A stretch of DNA of 11,805 nucleotides, taken from Deltaproteobacteria bacterium (GTDB lineage Bacteria > Desulfobacterota > Desulfobacteria > Desulfobacterales > JAABPS01). The stretch is taken from contig JAFDFT010000112.1 in NCBI GenBank assembly GCA_019309685.1, forward strand, positions 1-11,805, written 5' to 3'. A program made the translations under genes and the position numbers. A model generated the notes under the pieces. That model worked only from the letters and a program-made list of their open reading frames with translations. It searched no databases and had not been told where the DNA came from. Shown here piece after piece: positions 1 through 6,863 of this stretch; positions within the stretch are counted from its first letter, which is position 1, and the number at the start of each line of letters is the position of its first letter.

Positions 1-300
1 CAAAAAGTAAAAAGAAGTAGAAAAAAAGTAGACAGGAATATCATCAGCTGGAATTTAATTACATGTTTCATAAAATACCTCGAAAAGATATAATTGTTAA
101 AGGCCTCAATAACAGCATGGTTAATTTTATAGTGAATTTTAACTCAATTAGCTCTAATTTGTCAAGTTTTACGATAATTTGGCGATTTTTTGGTTTAAAG
201 AGAATCTAATTGGTATGTAAATGAAGCTCCTCATAGTTCGCCGAAATATTCTGGAGAAGGCATCCTGTGACAGATGAGAAAGACGTCGGAATGATAAATA
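1..300. other. AT-rich gene-free stretch downstream of groEL
   Basis: I see no convincing gene, RNA or repeat here. The stretch is very AT-rich, has stops in all frames, and is not clearly related to the repeats elsewhere in the window. It probably separates the groESL terminator from a gene lying further left outside the window. Confidence 0.5.
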
Positions 301-333
301 AAAAAGCCCTCACACACTTTGCGAGGGCTTTTT
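301..333 (-). terminator. Rho-independent terminator of the groESL operon
   Basis: An 11-bp perfect stem (AAAAAGCCCTC at 301-311 against GAGGGCTTTTT at 323-333) closes an 11-nt loop. On the minus strand it is followed by a T-rich tract and lies 25 bp past the groEL stop codon. The A-run and T-run on both sides make it potentially bidirectional. Confidence 0.85.
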
Positions 334-358
334 ATATACACTATAAGGCTGGATTGGA

Positions 359-2020
359 TTACATCATTCCGCCCATTCCGCCCATTCCGCCCATTCCGCC
401 CATTCCGCCGCCGCCGCCGCCGCCAGGAGGCATCATGTCGGGTTTTTCTTCCGGTTTTTCTGCAATCATGGCTTCAGTGGTCAGCATAAGAGAAGCAACG
501 CTACCCGCGTTTTGAAGCGCGAAACGAACCACCTTGGTTGGGTCAATAACACCTGCCTGTATCAGATCTTCATATTCATTTGTCTCTGCATTGTAGCCGA
601 AAGCACCTTTGCCATTCTTCACCTTGTCAATGACAACGGATCCTTCAACGCCGGCGTTGTTGGCGATCTGGCGTAACGGTTCTTCAATGGCGCGCATGAC
701 CACTTTAACGCCCATCTTTTTATCTGACTTGATTTTGATATTTTCAAGAGCTTCCAGGCAGCGTACCAGGGCAACACCTCCGCCAGGGACAATTCCTTCT
801 TCCACGGCCGCACGTGTGGCGTTAAGCGCGTCTTCAACACGGGCTTTCTTTTCTTTCATTTCCGTTTCAGTTGCAGCGCCTACATTTATCACAGCAACAC
901 CGCCGATTAGCTTGGCAAGCCTTTCCTGGAGTTTTTCCTTGTCATAATCTGAGGTGGTTTCATCTATTTGAGCCCGAATCTGTTTTACGCGGCCTTCCAG
1001 CGCGCTTCTTGAACCGGCACCGTCAATAACCGTTGTATTGTCTTTATCAATATTTATACGCTTAGCTTTTCCAAGATCATCAACGCCGATATTTTCCAGT
1101 TTTATACCCAGATCTTCTGAGACAACCTGGCCGCCGGTGAGAATCGCAATATCTTCAAGCATGGCTTTTCTTCTGTCGCCAAAACCGGGAGCTTTTACTG
1201 CCGCTACCTGGAGTGTTCCTCTCAGCTTATTCACAACAAGAGTTGCCAGGGCTTCGCCGTCCACATCTTCCGCGATGATCATAAGGGGTTTGCTCATTTT
1301 CGCAACCTGTTCAAGAACCGGAAGCAGATCTTTCATGTTGCTGATTTTTTTCTCATTGATCAGGATGAATGGGTCTTCCAGTGCGGTAACCATTTTTTCA
1401 GGATCCGTCACAAAATAGGGAGACAGGTATCCGCGGTCAAACTGCATACCTTCTACGACTTCGAGTGTGGTTTCCATGCTTTTAGCTTCTTCCACAGTGA
1501 TAACGCCTTCCTTGCCGACTTTGTTCATGGATTCTGCGATAATATTGCCGATGGTTTCATCATTGTTTGCTGAAATGGTGCCGACCTGTGCGATTTCACG
1601 CTGATCTTTGGTGGGTTTGCTGATGCTGTGAAGTTCTTTGACGGCAACTTCTATAGCCTTGTCGATACCGCGTTTAATAGCCATGGGATTGTTGCCAGCA
1701 GCAACGAGTTTTTGTCCTTCTTCATAAATTGATTTTGCCAGTATAGTAGCGGTTGTCGTACCGTCACCAGCCATATCACTTGTTTTGCTGGCGACTTCCT
1801 TAACCATCTGGGCGCCCATATTTTCAAACTTGTCTTCAAGCTCGATTTCTTTGGCTACGGTTACTCCGTCTTTCGTAACAGTGGGGGAACCCCAGGATTT
1901 ATCAAGGACAACATTACGTCCTTTAGGGCCGAGCGTGACAATTACTGCATCGGCAAGTGTTTTTACACCGTTCAGCATAGCTTCACGGGCTTTCATATCA
2001 TATTTAATTATTTTAGCCAT
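359..2020 (-). CDS. groEL: Chaperonin GroEL (Hsp60, 60 kDa subunit)
   Basis: This is the large chaperonin subunit. It forms double seven-membered cytoplasmic rings that enclose unfolded proteins and refold them with ATP and the GroES lid. The 553-residue length fits the family. Visible landmarks are the nucleotide-binding LGPKGRNV (residues 30-37), the VTKDGVTVAKEI stretch, the GDGTTT ATP loop (85-90, with catalytic-type D86), the apical domain in the middle, and IVPGGGVAL in the C-terminal equatorial part. The tail is glycine/methionine rich: a run of seven Gly followed by GGM repeats, as in most GroELs. The tail is encoded by a nearly perfect 9-bp tandem repeat (about 366-405) plus a CCG run. 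The start is set by GGAGG centred near 2033, about 10 nt before the ATG. The gene lies 27 bp downstream of groES and shares its transcript and the terminator at 301-333. Confidence 0.98.
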   Translation of the reverse strand: MAKIIKYDMKAREAMLNGVKTLADAVIVTLGPKGRNVVLDKSWGSPTVTKDGVTVAKEIELEDKFENMGAQMVKEVASKTSDMAGDGTTTATILAKSIYEEGQKLVAAGNNPMAIKRGIDKAIEVAVKELHSISKPTKDQREIAQVGTISANNDETIGNIIAESMNKVGKEGVITVEEAKSMETTLEVVEGMQFDRGYLSPYFVTDPEKMVTALEDPFILINEKKISNMKDLLPVLEQVAKMSKPLMIIAEDVDGEALATLVVNKLRGTLQVAAVKAPGFGDRRKAMLEDIAILTGGQVVSEDLGIKLENIGVDDLGKAKRINIDKDNTTVIDGAGSRSALEGRVKQIRAQIDETTSDYDKEKLQERLAKLIGGVAVINVGAATETEMKEKKARVEDALNATRAAVEEGIVPGGGVALVRCLEALENIKIKSDKKMGVKVVMRAIEEPLRQIANNAGVEGSVVIDKVKNGKGAFGYNAETNEYEDLIQAGVIDPTKVVRFALQNAGSVASLMLTTEAMIAEKPEEKPDMMPPGGGGGGGMGGMGGMGGMGGMM

Positions 2021-2047
2021 TGTAACAGTCCTCCATTTTCTTTAAAT

Positions 2048-2338
2048 TTATTTGTCAATTACACCAAGAACGTCTTCCTCGCGCATGATTAGGAATTCTT
2101 CATTATCAATTTTAACATCCGTGCCGCCATACTTGCTGAAAAGGATTCGGTCGCCTTTTTTGATATCAAGCGGTATCCTTTTCCCGTCTTCACCAATCTT
2201 TCCGTTTCCGACTGAGATAACTTTTCCTTCAGCCGGTTTTTCCTTTGCCGAATCAGGAATAATTATACCTCCCTTTGTCGTTGTTTCCTCTTCAACGCGT
2301 TTAACTAAAATTCGATCATGTAGTGGTCTGAGTTTCAT
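2048..2338 (-). CDS. groES: Co-chaperonin GroES (Hsp10)
   Basis: This is the 10 kDa co-chaperonin. Seven subunits form the lid over the GroEL cavity. The protein is 96 residues, the normal length. It starts MKLRPLHDRILVKR, the classical GroES opening, and has the flexible mobile loop with EETTTKGGIIIPDSAKEKP (about residues 17-35), which contacts GroEL. The rest (GDRILFSKYGGTDVKIDNEEFLIMREEDVLGV) is typical of the beta-barrel core. The ATG is preceded by AAGGAG about 10 nt upstream. It is the first gene of the groES-groEL operon. No CIRCE operator (TTAGCACTC-N9-GAGTGCTAA) is present upstream and no clear sigma-32 promoter was found, so its heat regulation is not explained by the visible sequence. 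Confidence 0.98.
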   Translation of the reverse strand: MKLRPLHDRILVKRVEEETTTKGGIIIPDSAKEKPAEGKVISVGNGKIGEDGKRIPLDIKKGDRILFSKYGGTDVKIDNEEFLIMREEDVLGVIDK

Positions 2339-2692
2339 TGTTCACATTCTCCTTTTTACAATATTATAATACTTTTAAGGGTTAAAAATTTTAACGGAAG
2401 CCATCGCTCCGCTTAACCTATACATGCTATTATCAGTAATAAATGTTTAAATACCTTATATAGTTATAAGATATGTTCATTAATAAGGACGATTTTTAAC
2501 TGTAAGAAAATAATCACGTTTTTTCGTTTGTAAAGACATGAAATTATATAATTTCCAAATATTGGCATTCTATATATTATAAATCGTCTCTGAAGGAAGT
2601 CATCGCTCAGAGCACCTATCTATCGAATGGGACGATACTTAATAAAAAATTCTCTATTTATTTGAGTTTATTATAAAAAGAGGCTGGTATGG
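2339..2692 (-). promoter_or_regulatory. Gene-free groES upstream region with two related hairpins
   Basis: These 354 bp hold no gene. On the minus strand, reading toward groES, two hairpins present nearly the same sequence: GAGCGATGACTTCC (2595-2608) and GAGCGATGGCTTCC (2396-2409). The distal one has a perfect CTCTGA/TCAGAG stem (2588-2593, 2607-2612). It sits inside an outer ATCGTC/GACGAT pairing (2583-2588, 2631-2636). A perfect 15-bp odd palindrome, GTTAAAA-A-TTTTAAC, lies at 2381-2395, about 45 nt before the start codon. A TATAAT-like box is at 2363-2368 but has no matching -35 and is very close to the start. Which of these, if any, acts as the heat-shock control of groESL cannot be told from sequence alone. 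Confidence 0.35.
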
Positions 2693-2974
2693 CTATTTAG
2701 ATGATTTGTCAGTTTTTTCAGCTGACGCTTCCACTTTTTTTTCTTTTGTAGTATTTTCTTTAGGTTTCGAGTTTTTAGAGGCTGTGTTCGAAGATTTGTT
2801 CGCGTAGTCTGTTACATACCATCCAGTGCCTTTCAGGTGAAAACTGCTATGAGAAACGAGTTTAATGAGTTTCCCTGAACATTGCCCGCATTTTCTTAAG
2901 GGTTTGTCTGAAAATTTCTGTATGACTTCCTCATGGTTACCGCATTTTGTGCATTCATATTCATAAATAGGCAT
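2693..2974 (-). CDS. FmdB-family zinc-ribbon protein
   Basis: A small protein of 93 residues opens MPIYEYECTKCG, the signature of the FmdB family of putative regulatory proteins. Four cysteines in two CxxC pairs (C8/C11 and C29/C32) form a zinc ribbon. The C-terminal half (about residue 60 on) is low-complexity, rich in Ser, Lys, Thr and Glu, and probably disordered. FmdB was named for a gene near formamidase in Methylophilus. The general function of the family is not established, so none is claimed here. An in-frame GTG 18 nt upstream is possible, but GGGAGG lies inside those first codons and is spaced correctly (about 10 nt) for the ATG at 2974, so I choose the latter. A good promoter sits about 70-100 nt upstream. 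It appears to be a single-gene unit. Confidence 0.88.
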   Translation of the reverse strand: MPIYEYECTKCGNHEEVIQKFSDKPLRKCGQCSGKLIKLVSHSSFHLKGTGWYVTDYANKSSNTASKNSKPKENTTKEKKVEASAEKTDKSSK

Positions 2975-3041
2975 TGTAGAAAAACCTCCCACTTCCAGTT
3001 AGTTACCTAAAATAACTAAAGTTTTCATTAATTATTAAAGA

Positions 3042-3071
3042 ATAATATAACCAGAAAATTGGTATTGTCAA
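3042..3071 (-). promoter_or_regulatory. Sigma-70-type promoter for the FmdB-like gene
   Basis: On the minus strand a perfect TTGACA (3066-3071) is followed by TATTAT (3042-3047) at 18 bp, or by TATATT at 16 bp. It lies just past the stop codon of the upstream gene and would give a leader of about 60 nt before the ATG at 2974. Confidence 0.6.
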
Positions 3072-3080
3072 GTAAAGGGT

Positions 3081-3620
3081 TCAAGGGTTCCTAAGTTTGT
3101 CAAAAGGTTGACGCCACTGGTTGTAAAAGTCTAAAACAGTTGATATCCCAGAAACTTGTACGTTTATCAGTATTTGATGCGTGTCTTCATGAACACGTGT
3201 TTCTTCGGCGATTTTTTCTTCAGGTGAGGCATCAAAGCTTTGAAGAAATTTACTGAATCTGACAATGTGAATGAGTTCATGTGTTACAATATAAAGCGTG
3301 AATGGGAAAAGCTTAAGGCCCGGTGTGCGGTCCAATGTCATGAGAATGCAATGGTCTTGAAGGCATATCTTGTAAAAATCGTATGCTGATGAGCCAAGGG
3401 AGGTGTCTTTTTTCTGGCCTTTGTAACGGATGATTTGCGCAAACGGTTCGTCGAGTATTTCTTCGGGGCTGAGATCAATGAGGGTCTTTACATCATATTT
3501 TGGACGCAGCCACTGGCTGGCAGACATCTTGTAGAAGTTGCTTACCATCTCCTCAGCCATTTCAACCGCACTATTGACGGTAATTATCTGATCCGGGTTA
3601 AATTTCTTCAATTTTTCCAT
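3081..3620 (-). CDS. Unrecognised protein with HExxH zinc-metalloprotease-like motif
   Basis: I do not recognise the family. The predicted protein has 179 residues from the ATG at 3620. The central feature is YIVTHELIHIV with HELIH at residues 114-118, on a hydrophobic helix-like stretch as in zincin metallopeptidases. About 20-30 residues later comes EETRVHEDTH (139-148), which offers Glu and His residues that could be a third zinc ligand. No signal peptide or membrane segment is seen, so a cytoplasmic location is likely. The N-terminal part (about 1-100) is mixed alpha/beta without known motifs. An in-frame TTG at 3687-3689 would add 23 residues; neither start has a good ribosome site. The last residues (PFDKLRNP) are encoded at the edge of a repeat-like tract, so the C-terminus may be secondarily altered. 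Peptidase activity is inference from the motif only. Confidence 0.7.
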   Translation of the reverse strand: MEKLKKFNPDQIITVNSAVEMAEEMVSNFYKMSASQWLRPKYDVKTLIDLSPEEILDEPFAQIIRYKGQKKDTSLGSSAYDFYKICLQDHCILMTLDRTPGLKLFPFTLYIVTHELIHIVRFSKFLQSFDASPEEKIAEETRVHEDTHQILINVQVSGISTVLDFYNQWRQPFDKLRNP

Positions 3621-3689
3621 TATGAAAATGGTTAAGTGTCTATATGTCAGTAACAGTTTAGGATAGTTATTATTTGATTCTTTTTCCAA

Positions 3690-3853
3690 TTAGCTGGAAG
3701 AAGGGGCCAAGGTTTCGAGGATTCCCCTCGAAAATCCTCGGAGTCTTTGACAAGGGTTCAAGTGTTTGTTTTCAAGTGATTTTACTAAATTCTTAAGCAT
3801 CCTTTCAATCTCCTCAATTGCATTTTGAAATCCGAACAAACCGAAATCAAAAA
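3690..3853. repeat. Repeat-like tract with two competing hairpins
   Basis: This gene-free stretch contains GGTTCAAG, TTTGACAAG and GAGGATTC blocks resembling parts of the dispersed repeats at 6932-7100 and 7614-7676. At 3713-3740 two perfect 8-bp stems share bases: TTTCGAGG with CCTCGAAA, and CGAGGATT with AATCCTCG. Only one can form at a time. It lies immediately upstream of the HExxH gene, so it is part of that gene's promoter or leader region. Confidence 0.4.
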
Positions 3854-4085
3854 TGGACTTTTTTAACAGCGAATGTCGAATATTGAATATCGAATTACGA
3901 ATTATGAAGTTTTCTTATGTTTTTTGTTTTCTATTGGCGCTGTCTATATTTTAAAGTTTACTTTCGATATTCGACATTTGGAGTTCATTATTCGATATTT
4001 TTTAATTAAGGTTGCTATAAGAGGCAAAAATTTTACCGAACATTTAAGCCTGTATATATTTTCAGCACTTCACTCGAATCCTTTT
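3854..4085 (+). repeat. Dispersed AT-rich repeat, copy A
   Basis: This is one of three copies of a roughly 170-230 bp repeat in the window (others: 6932-7100 inverted and 10692-10917 direct). Shared blocks include AACAGCGAATGTCGAAT, ATTCGATATTTTTTAA, GGCAAAAATTTT, ATTTAAG and TTTTCAGCACTTC. A 71-codon open frame at 3873-4088 is a product of the repeat, not a gene: its translation merely reflects repeated GAATATCGAAT blocks, and it lacks a ribosome site. Origin unknown. Confidence 0.6.
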
Positions 4086-4367
4086 TAGTATGAGCACCCT
4101 TTTGGTCATCTTGTTTTTACCCAACACTTAAAGATCGCTTCAATTATAAAAAATACCATATCATTTCTGTACGAGCAACCTTAACATTTCAGTTGCTTAA
4201 GGAAACTTGAAAAAAATGATGGACAAAACTATGAAAATAGGGTTAATAAGACGCGTTCATTGTTTAGGGAATTTTAAATTACATTACCATCTGTTTTAGT
4301 GGTTGAATAAAATATTTTAATAGAGCCCATCCATTCATTCAAATTCAAGAGATGGGCATTTAAATGT
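4086..4367. other. AT-rich gene-free stretch
   Basis: No gene is seen. The stretch contains a 7-bp hairpin GCCCATC/GATGGGC (4325-4331 and 4351-4357) with a 19-nt loop and no clean T-tract. It also contains the paired blocks GCAACCTTAA and GTTGCTTAAGG near 4175-4202. These may belong to the promoter region of the small gene at 4529, but nothing is certain. Confidence 0.4.
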
Positions 4368-4509
4368 GTTTCCAATCCAGAAATGAGTAATTTTGCGTAA
4401 GGTTAAGAAAATCAAGTAATTGTGCGGAGGCGTACTCAGTTGTACGTCGCACAAACAATTCCGAAGATTGACACAGAATTGCGCAAAAGGACCATTTATG
4501 AATGGAAAC
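4368..4509. repeat. Hairpin repeat element, long form (142 bp)
   Basis: The ends form an imperfect inverted repeat: GTTTCCAATCCAGAAATGAG at the left, and at the right the complement of GTTTCCATTCATAAATGG, continued inward by TTTTGCG (4391-4397) against CGCAAAA (4482-4488). The core carries an independent hairpin, TTGTGCG against CGCACAA, around a GTAC pair. The same arms flank a different core at 11170-11243. The right arm ends 7 bp before the ribosome site of the small basic gene at 4529, so the element makes up that gene's leader. A TTGACA (4468-4473) within it could be a -35 box but has no good -10 partner. Confidence 0.65.
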
Positions 4510-4528
4510 TAAGATTGGAGGTGATGGG

Positions 4529-4627
4529 TTGGGTACTGTTGTAAAAAAAAGAAGAAAAAAAATGAGAAGACATAAACACAGAAAGCTTTTGGCACGAACG
4601 AGACATCAGAGAAGAAAGGGTAAATAA
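4529..4627 (+). CDS. Tiny basic ribosomal-type protein (bS22 / AURKAIP1-COX24 domain)
   Basis: A 32-codon gene encodes a peptide made almost entirely of Lys, Arg and His: (M)GTVVKKRRKKMRRHKHRKLL, then ARTRHQRRKGK. This pattern (G-x-V-x-KKRRKKM-x-x-HKHRKLL-x-x-TR-x-QRRK) matches the bacterial AURKAIP1/COX24-domain family, whose mycobacterial member is the small-subunit protein bS22. Such peptides bind rRNA in the 30S subunit. The TTG start is chosen because GGAGGT (4517-4522) lies 6 nt upstream. An in-frame ATG at 4502 would add nine residues that are encoded partly by a repeat arm and by the ribosome site itself. The gene is monocistronic and ends at a shared terminator opposite hflC. Small size makes it easy for gene finders to miss. 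Confidence 0.85.
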   Translation: MGTVVKKRRKKMRRHKHRKLLARTRHQRRKGK

Positions 4628-4654
4628 TGATATCTGCAGTCTCAAACGAAAAAT

Positions 4655-4694
4655 AAAAAAGCACCGTTTGCAATTTTATCGCGCGGTGCTTTTT
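4655..4694. terminator. Bidirectional terminator between the bS22-like gene and hflC
   Basis: A perfect stem AAAAAGCACCG (4656-4666) against CGGTGCTTTTT (4684-4694) with a 17-nt loop has A-runs and T-runs on both sides. It lies between the convergent bS22-like gene and hflC (stop near 4731), so it can end both transcripts. Confidence 0.8.
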
Positions 4695-4730
4695 ATATAC
4701 ATTTTTTTGAGGTCTAACTGTTGCGACCGA

Positions 4731-5669
4731 TTATTTATAACTCTTTAAATATTTCAAAAATTCTGAATCTGTTGAAAGTACAAGGGAAGTGTTTTTATCC
4801 AGCGTTTCACTGTAAACTTCAAGTGTTTTGATAAAAGAATAAAAACTCGGATCTCTCCCATACGCCCGGGCGTATAATTTTGTGGCTTCTGCGTCGGCTT
4901 TTCCCTTAATTTCCTGGGCTGTCTTATAGGCTTCAGAAGATATCTGTTTCAGGTCCCGATCTTTATCACCTTCAATTTTACTTGCTTCTCCTTTTCCTTC
5001 AGAACGGTATTTTTCAGCAATCTGCTGACGCTCCGCGATCATACGATCGTAAACGGTTTTCTGGACTGCTTCCACGTAGTTGATCCGTTTTATCTTCACA
5101 TCAACCAGCTCAATACCAAAAGCGACAAGTTTGGGGCGCGCTTGATCCAGAATTTCTTGGGTTATTTTTTCTCTGCCGATTTTAATCGTATGTAAGGCAA
5201 GCCTGTCTTTATCGCTTTTATCCATGCCCAGTTCAAATGTGTCCAGCTTCCTATTAGTCTTACGAACAGCCTCAATAAGTTTGTTGGATGTAATCAAATT
5301 CCTTACTGCAGGGTCGATAATTTCATCAAGACGCCCCTTGGCGCTGACAAGGTTATTGACTGACTCGAAAAATTTAACGGGGTCTACAATTTTCCATCTG
5401 GCAAAGGTGTCGACCCAGATAAAGGTTTTCTCAATTGTGGGGATCTGTCCCGGATCGCCATCCCATGTCAGAAGATTTTTCGGAAAAAAGTTAGCCGTGT
5501 CCAAAAAAGGAACTTTAAATTTAATCCCGGGAGTTGTTTTGGGTTTTCCGATGAGTTTGCCAAATCGTGTTATCACCACCTGTTCTGTTTCATCAATAAT
5601 ATAAGCCGAATTAAATGCCAGAAATAACGCAATGGCGACGACGATTATAATTAAACCTTTTATTTTCAT
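4731..5669 (-). CDS. hflC: FtsH protease modulator HflC (SPFH/prohibitin family)
   Basis: HflC pairs with HflK to form a large cage in the inner membrane around the FtsH AAA protease and modulates its degradation of membrane proteins. The 312-residue protein has one N-terminal membrane anchor (about residues 5-23). The SPFH/band-7 domain follows, starting IIDETEQVVITRFGKLIG and TPGIKFKVPFLDT. The end is a charged, Ala/Glu/Lys-rich helical region (AEKYRSEGKGEASKIEG, then AQEIKGKADAEATKLYARAYG) typical of HflC, ending with FYSFIKTLEVYSETL and a LSTDSEFLKYL tail. Most of the protein faces the periplasm. Its ATG overlaps the hflK stop by 4 bp (ATGA), indicating translational coupling. The gene ends just before the shared terminator at 4655-4694. 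Confidence 0.96.
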   Translation of the reverse strand: MKIKGLIIIVVAIALFLAFNSAYIIDETEQVVITRFGKLIGKPKTTPGIKFKVPFLDTANFFPKNLLTWDGDPGQIPTIEKTFIWVDTFARWKIVDPVKFFESVNNLVSAKGRLDEIIDPAVRNLITSNKLIEAVRKTNRKLDTFELGMDKSDKDRLALHTIKIGREKITQEILDQARPKLVAFGIELVDVKIKRINYVEAVQKTVYDRMIAERQQIAEKYRSEGKGEASKIEGDKDRDLKQISSEAYKTAQEIKGKADAEATKLYARAYGRDPSFYSFIKTLEVYSETLDKNTSLVLSTDSEFLKYLKSYK

Positions 5670-6724
5670 TTTTTACCATCCTGTTGTTTTTGAATCTGTT
5701 TTCCAAGGTTCAGTAAAGGAAGGACGTTCTTTTGGTCCGAATCGATGATATATTTTTGATCCAGCTTCGGGAGCAGTTCTCTTAGCATTTCGAGATATAT
5801 CCGCCTTCGAGTAACGTCTTTTGCCTTAGCATATTCCTTATAAAGCGAAAGAAATCTTGATGCGTCACCTTTGGCGCGGTTGACCCTGTCCAAGCCGTAA
5901 CCTTCGGCAGCTTTGATGGTTCTTTCCGCTTCACCTCTGGCAGCCGGGATTATCTTGTTATAATCTTCTCTTGCCTTGTAGATCATCTGCTCTTTTTCCT
6001 GTATGGCCTGGTTTACCTCATTAAATGACGGCTGAACAGATTCAGGAACGTTGGTTTTTTTCATTTCTATGGTGACGATATAGATGCCTGTTTCAGACCG
6101 ATCAAGTTCTATTTGAAGAAGCTCCTTGGCTTCAACAGCGACTTCATTTCTCTTGCTGATGATTTCGTTAATGCTTCTATCTCCAACAACAAGGCGCATG
6201 GTCGCTTCAGACATGTCAACCAGCAGTCCGCGGACATCTTCTACCTTGAAAAGGTAGTTGAAAGGGTCCTTTACCCTGTACTGGACAATCCACGGGACGA
6301 GAGCTACATTCAGGTCACCGGTCAGCATTAGAGATATATTTTCCAGGTTTCCGGCTTCTAGATACCGTGTCCTTTCTGTTCTGGACTTTACTGAGACGAA
6401 GCCAAATTCTTCCTTAAGAACCCGTTTGACCGTGACTTTTGTTACTCTTTCGATGCCTGCGGGCAGTTTTAAATGAAAGCCCGGCTGCGTGGTGCGAATA
6501 TATTTCCCGAATCGCTGAATAACACCCACTTCGTCTATCTTGACGGTGTGAAATGTTGACGTGCCAAAGAAGATCACAAGAATGGCAATGATGATAATCA
6601 ACGGACCGCCTGGAAATTTTAGATTTTTCAATTTTTCAACGATTTCATCCACTTGAGGCGGTTGGCCTCCTCCTCCCCCTCGCACTTTTTGCTGTTTTTT
6701 AAGTTTGTCCCAGTCCCAATTCAT
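5666..6724 (-). CDS. hflK: FtsH protease modulator HflK (SPFH/prohibitin family)
   Basis: HflK is the partner of HflC in the membrane complex that regulates FtsH proteolysis. The 352-residue protein begins with a cytoplasmic segment containing a five-glycine run (16-20), common in HflK N-termini. One membrane helix follows (about 41-58, PLIIIIAILVIFF), then the band-7 domain from TVKIDEVGVIQRFGKYIRTTQPGFHLKLP. The later REDYNKIIPAARGEAERTIKAAEGYGLDRVNRAKGDA-type charged helix and the YLEMLRELLPKLDQKYIID end are characteristic. It is the first gene of the hflK-hflC operon and overlaps hflC by 4 bp. The ribosome site is poor (GGGATAT). A TTGACT-17-TAAATA promoter lies about 60-90 nt upstream. 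Confidence 0.96.
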   Translation of the reverse strand: MNWDWDKLKKQQKVRGGGGGQPPQVDEIVEKLKNLKFPGGPLIIIIAILVIFFGTSTFHTVKIDEVGVIQRFGKYIRTTQPGFHLKLPAGIERVTKVTVKRVLKEEFGFVSVKSRTERTRYLEAGNLENISLMLTGDLNVALVPWIVQYRVKDPFNYLFKVEDVRGLLVDMSEATMRLVVGDRSINEIISKRNEVAVEAKELLQIELDRSETGIYIVTIEMKKTNVPESVQPSFNEVNQAIQEKEQMIYKAREDYNKIIPAARGEAERTIKAAEGYGLDRVNRAKGDASRFLSLYKEYAKAKDVTRRRIYLEMLRELLPKLDQKYIIDSDQKNVLPLLNLGKQIQKQQDGKK

Positions 6725-6785
6725 TTTTATATCCCAAAATTATTTGGTTAATATTAGTATTTCTGTTTAAAAGATTTATTTTGTA

Positions 6786-6814
6786 TATTTAAGTTACCTT
6801 ACCTGCCAAGTCAA
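6786..6814 (-). promoter_or_regulatory. Promoter of the hflK-hflC operon
   Basis: On the minus strand TTGACT (6809-6814) and TAAATA (6786-6791) are separated by 17 bp, giving a leader of about 55 nt before the hflK ATG. The match is reasonable but not perfect. Confidence 0.5.
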
Positions 6815-6863
6815 GCAAAAAGCGAAAAAGGCGGTTGATAAATATTGACTGGAATTTTTAATG

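Noticed and set aside
360..420. Tandem 9-bp units as a possible CRISPR or satellite array.
   Set aside because: The units are in frame, encode the GroEL tail, and have no spacers.
267..515. A plus-strand frame with a long Ile-Pro-Pro run.
   Set aside because: It is the antisense of the GroEL Gly/Met tail and terminator.
2583..2636. The structured stretch as a fluoride or other known riboswitch, because of GATGACTTCC.
   Set aside because: The rest of the conserved fluoride-riboswitch core is missing, and groES is not a typical target.
2339..2692. A CIRCE/HrcA operator upstream of groES.
   Set aside because: Neither TTAGCACTC nor GAGTGCTAA, nor a close variant with the right spacing, is present.
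3873..4088. A 71-codon plus-strand frame.
   Set aside because: It lies in dispersed repeat copy A, consists of translated repeat blocks, and is not preserved in copies B and C.
4175..4202. A possible pseudoknot from GCAAC/GTTGC and CTTAA/TTAAG.
   Set aside because: The pairings interleave without any loop nucleotides to cross the helices, so a pseudoknot is sterically unlikely; separate weak hairpins are not convincing.
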